Shown here: positions 7,169 to 7,510 of the stretch, piece by piece | Layout: each line of letters opens with the position of its first letter | Numbering within the stretch: position 1 is the first letter of the stretch | Assembly: GCA_964356295.1 (NCBI GenBank) | Contig: CAYHHE010000104.1 | Span: 1 to 7,510 of the forward strand | Origin: CAVQGZ01 sp964356295 | Lineage (GTDB): Bacteria > Actinomycetota > Actinomycetes > Jiangellales > Jiangellaceae | DNA length: 7,510 nt | Direction of reading: 5' to 3' | Notes under the pieces: generated by a model | Databases searched by the model: none | Told to the model about the DNA's origin: nothing | The model's input: only the letters and a program-made list of their open reading frames with translations | Position numbers and translations under genes: made by a program

Positions 7169-7240
7169 CTCCCGGGAGAGGACTCGAACCCCTACTAGCG
7201 AGACCAAAACACGCTGTGCTGCCGCTTACACCACCCGGGA
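7169..7240 (-). tRNA. tRNA-Gln (anticodon TTG)
   Basis: The 72-nt minus-strand sequence folds as a full cloverleaf. The acceptor stem TCCCGGG/CCCGGGA has 7 perfect pairs. The D stem is GTG/CAC with a loop containing GCGGC. The anticodon arm is GCGTG-TTTTGGT-CTCGC with TTG at loop positions 3-5. A 4-nt variable region TAGT follows, then the T arm AGGGG-TTCGAGT-CCTCT with one G-T wobble, and discriminator G. The next bases are CGT, so the 3' CCA is not encoded and must be added after transcription. TTG reads CAA (and CAG by wobble). The anticodon stem has one T-T mismatch, in the pair next to the loop-closing pair. Many actinobacteria charge this tRNA through Glu-tRNA-Gln and GatCAB (family knowledge, not seen here). 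It lies directly upstream of glmU on the same strand. Confidence 0.93.
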
Positions 7241-7250
7241 CAGCGAGATC

Positions 7251-7271
7251 CAGTGTTGCACTGACCAGTGC
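7251..7271. repeat. Inverted repeat with alternating CAGTG / CACTG units
   Basis: Plus-strand order is CAGTG (7251-7255), TTG, CACTG (7259-7263), AC, CAGTG (7266-7270). The best palindrome is GCACTG-AC-CAGTGC (7258-7271), with 6 perfect pairs of half-site. Its size and position, starting 10 bp upstream of the tRNA 5' end, fit an operator or an element overlapping the tRNA promoter, but no regulator is identified. Confidence 0.45.
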
Positions 7272-7279
7272 TCATCCTT

Positions 7280-7314
7280 GGTGGCGGCGGCAACCTCGAC
7301 CAGTCACCGCCACC
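7280..7314. repeat. Perfect 8-bp inverted repeat upstream of glmS
   Basis: GGTGGCGG (7280-7287) and CCGCCACC (7307-7314) are exact reverse complements around a 19-nt loop; the next outer pair would be a T-G wobble. In a rightward transcript it would form a hairpin about 46 nt ahead of the glmS Shine-Dalgarno. It is not followed by a T-run. Confidence 0.5.
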
Positions 7315-7360
7315 GCAGACACTCCGGTTCCTCGCCCTAGATCCGTCGAACGCAGGATTG

Positions 7361-7366
7361 AGGAGG
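7361..7366 (+). promoter_or_regulatory. Strong Shine-Dalgarno AGGAGG of glmS
   Basis: AGGAGG lies 8 nt before the in-frame GTG at 7375-7377 and 26 nt before the ATG at 7393-7395. No stop lies between the two. The spacing favours the GTG, whereas the enzyme family favours the ATG. Confidence 0.8.
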
Positions 7367-7392
7367 ATCGGACCGTGACTACTTTGCCTATT

Positions 7393-7510
7393 ATGTGCGG
7401 GATCGTCGGGTACGCCGGGCACCGACCGGCTGGTGAGGTGGTCCTGGGTGCGTTGCGGCGGTTGGAGTACCGCGGCTACGACTCCGCCGGCATCGCCGTC
7501 GTCGGGTCGG
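7393..7510 (+). CDS. glmS: Glucosamine-6-phosphate synthase GlmS (glutamine--fructose-6-P aminotransferase), N-terminus only
   Basis: GlmS makes glucosamine-6-phosphate from fructose-6-phosphate with glutamine as nitrogen donor, the first committed step to UDP-GlcNAc. Only 39 codons are inside the window. They give the classic class II glutamine amidotransferase beginning MCGIVGY followed by ALRRLEYRGYDSAGIAV (20-36), very characteristic of GlmS. The Cys directly after the Met is the catalytic nucleophile, freed by Met removal, which is why the ATG at 7393 is used here. However, the Shine-Dalgarno at 7361-7366 is ideally placed for the in-frame GTG at 7375, which would add six residues (read as MTTLPI) before that Met. 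Either this GlmS carries a short propeptide to be cut off, or initiation occurs at the ATG without a close ribosome binding site. The gene is divergent from tRNA-Gln and glmU. Confidence 0.93.
   Translation, partial: MCGIVGYAGHRPAGEVVLGALRRLEYRGYDSAGIAVVGS

Larger units (their letters stand above)
7241..7374. promoter_or_regulatory. Divergent intergenic region between tRNA-Gln and glmS
   Basis: This 134-nt region must hold the promoter of tRNA-Gln (leftward) and probably that of glmS (rightward). I find no consensus -35/-10 pair on either strand; a TAGATC at 7338-7343 could be a weak -10 for glmS. It contains two inverted repeats, listed separately, and ends with a strong Shine-Dalgarno. I do not recognise the glmS ribozyme or any other known riboswitch. 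Confidence 0.5.

Noticed and set aside
7100..7207. A 36-residue N-terminal extension of GlmU up to 7207
   Set aside because: It would read through the tRNA-Gln gene, and the GTG at 7099 has a good GAGGA and gives the normal family N-terminus.
7241..7374. A glmS ribozyme/riboswitch upstream of glmS
   Set aside because: The region is only 134 nt, shows no recognisable ribozyme core, and this element is known mainly from Firmicutes.
1..7510. Mobile element, CRISPR array, phage, defence or toxin-antitoxin system
   Set aside because: No direct-repeat arrays, transposase or integrase motifs, or unfamiliar intact genes are present; nearly every base is explained by housekeeping genes.

Overview
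The window is ordinary chromosomal DNA from a very GC-rich bacterium, almost certainly an actinomycete (Actinomycetota). Three things point there: the strong G/C bias at third codon positions, protein sequences that resemble mycobacterial and streptomycete versions from memory (the CTC-type L25, the GlmU Ala/Pro tail, the Mfd N-terminal half), and the gene order tRNA-Gln, glmU, prs, rplY, pth, a cluster known from actinobacteria. I cannot place it to family or genus.

Layout on the minus strand, in order of transcription: a 72-nt tRNA-Gln (anticodon TTG) at 7240-7169; glmU (UDP-GlcNAc synthesis) at 7099-5549; prs (PRPP synthetase) at 5549-4572, which shares one base with the glmU stop codon; a 145-nt gap that can fold into several hairpins; rplY (ribosomal protein L25/CTC) at 4426-3779; pth (peptidyl-tRNA hydrolase), packed against the rplY stop; and mfd (transcription-repair coupling factor) from 3163, which runs off the left edge after about 1054 codons. 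On the plus strand, divergent from the tRNA, glmS begins near the right edge (ATG at 7393, or GTG at 7375), and only its first 39 or so residues are in the window.

The genes are housekeeping functions. GlmS makes glucosamine-6-phosphate from fructose-6-phosphate and glutamine. GlmU carries out the last two steps to UDP-GlcNAc, the precursor of peptidoglycan. Prs makes PRPP for nucleotides, His and Trp. L25, Pth and tRNA-Gln serve translation, and Mfd removes stalled RNA polymerase and recruits UvrA. The first and last enzymes of UDP-GlcNAc synthesis lie on opposite sides of the tRNA-Gln gene.

I see no mobile element, CRISPR array, phage gene, defence system or biosynthetic cluster. The points worth a second look are small: the glmS start, where a strong ribosome binding site fits a GTG that would bury the catalytic cysteine behind six to seven extra residues; the pth start, which has no good canonical start codon; a structured leader upstream of rplY; two inverted repeats between tRNA-Gln and glmS; and a U-U mismatch in the tRNA anticodon stem.
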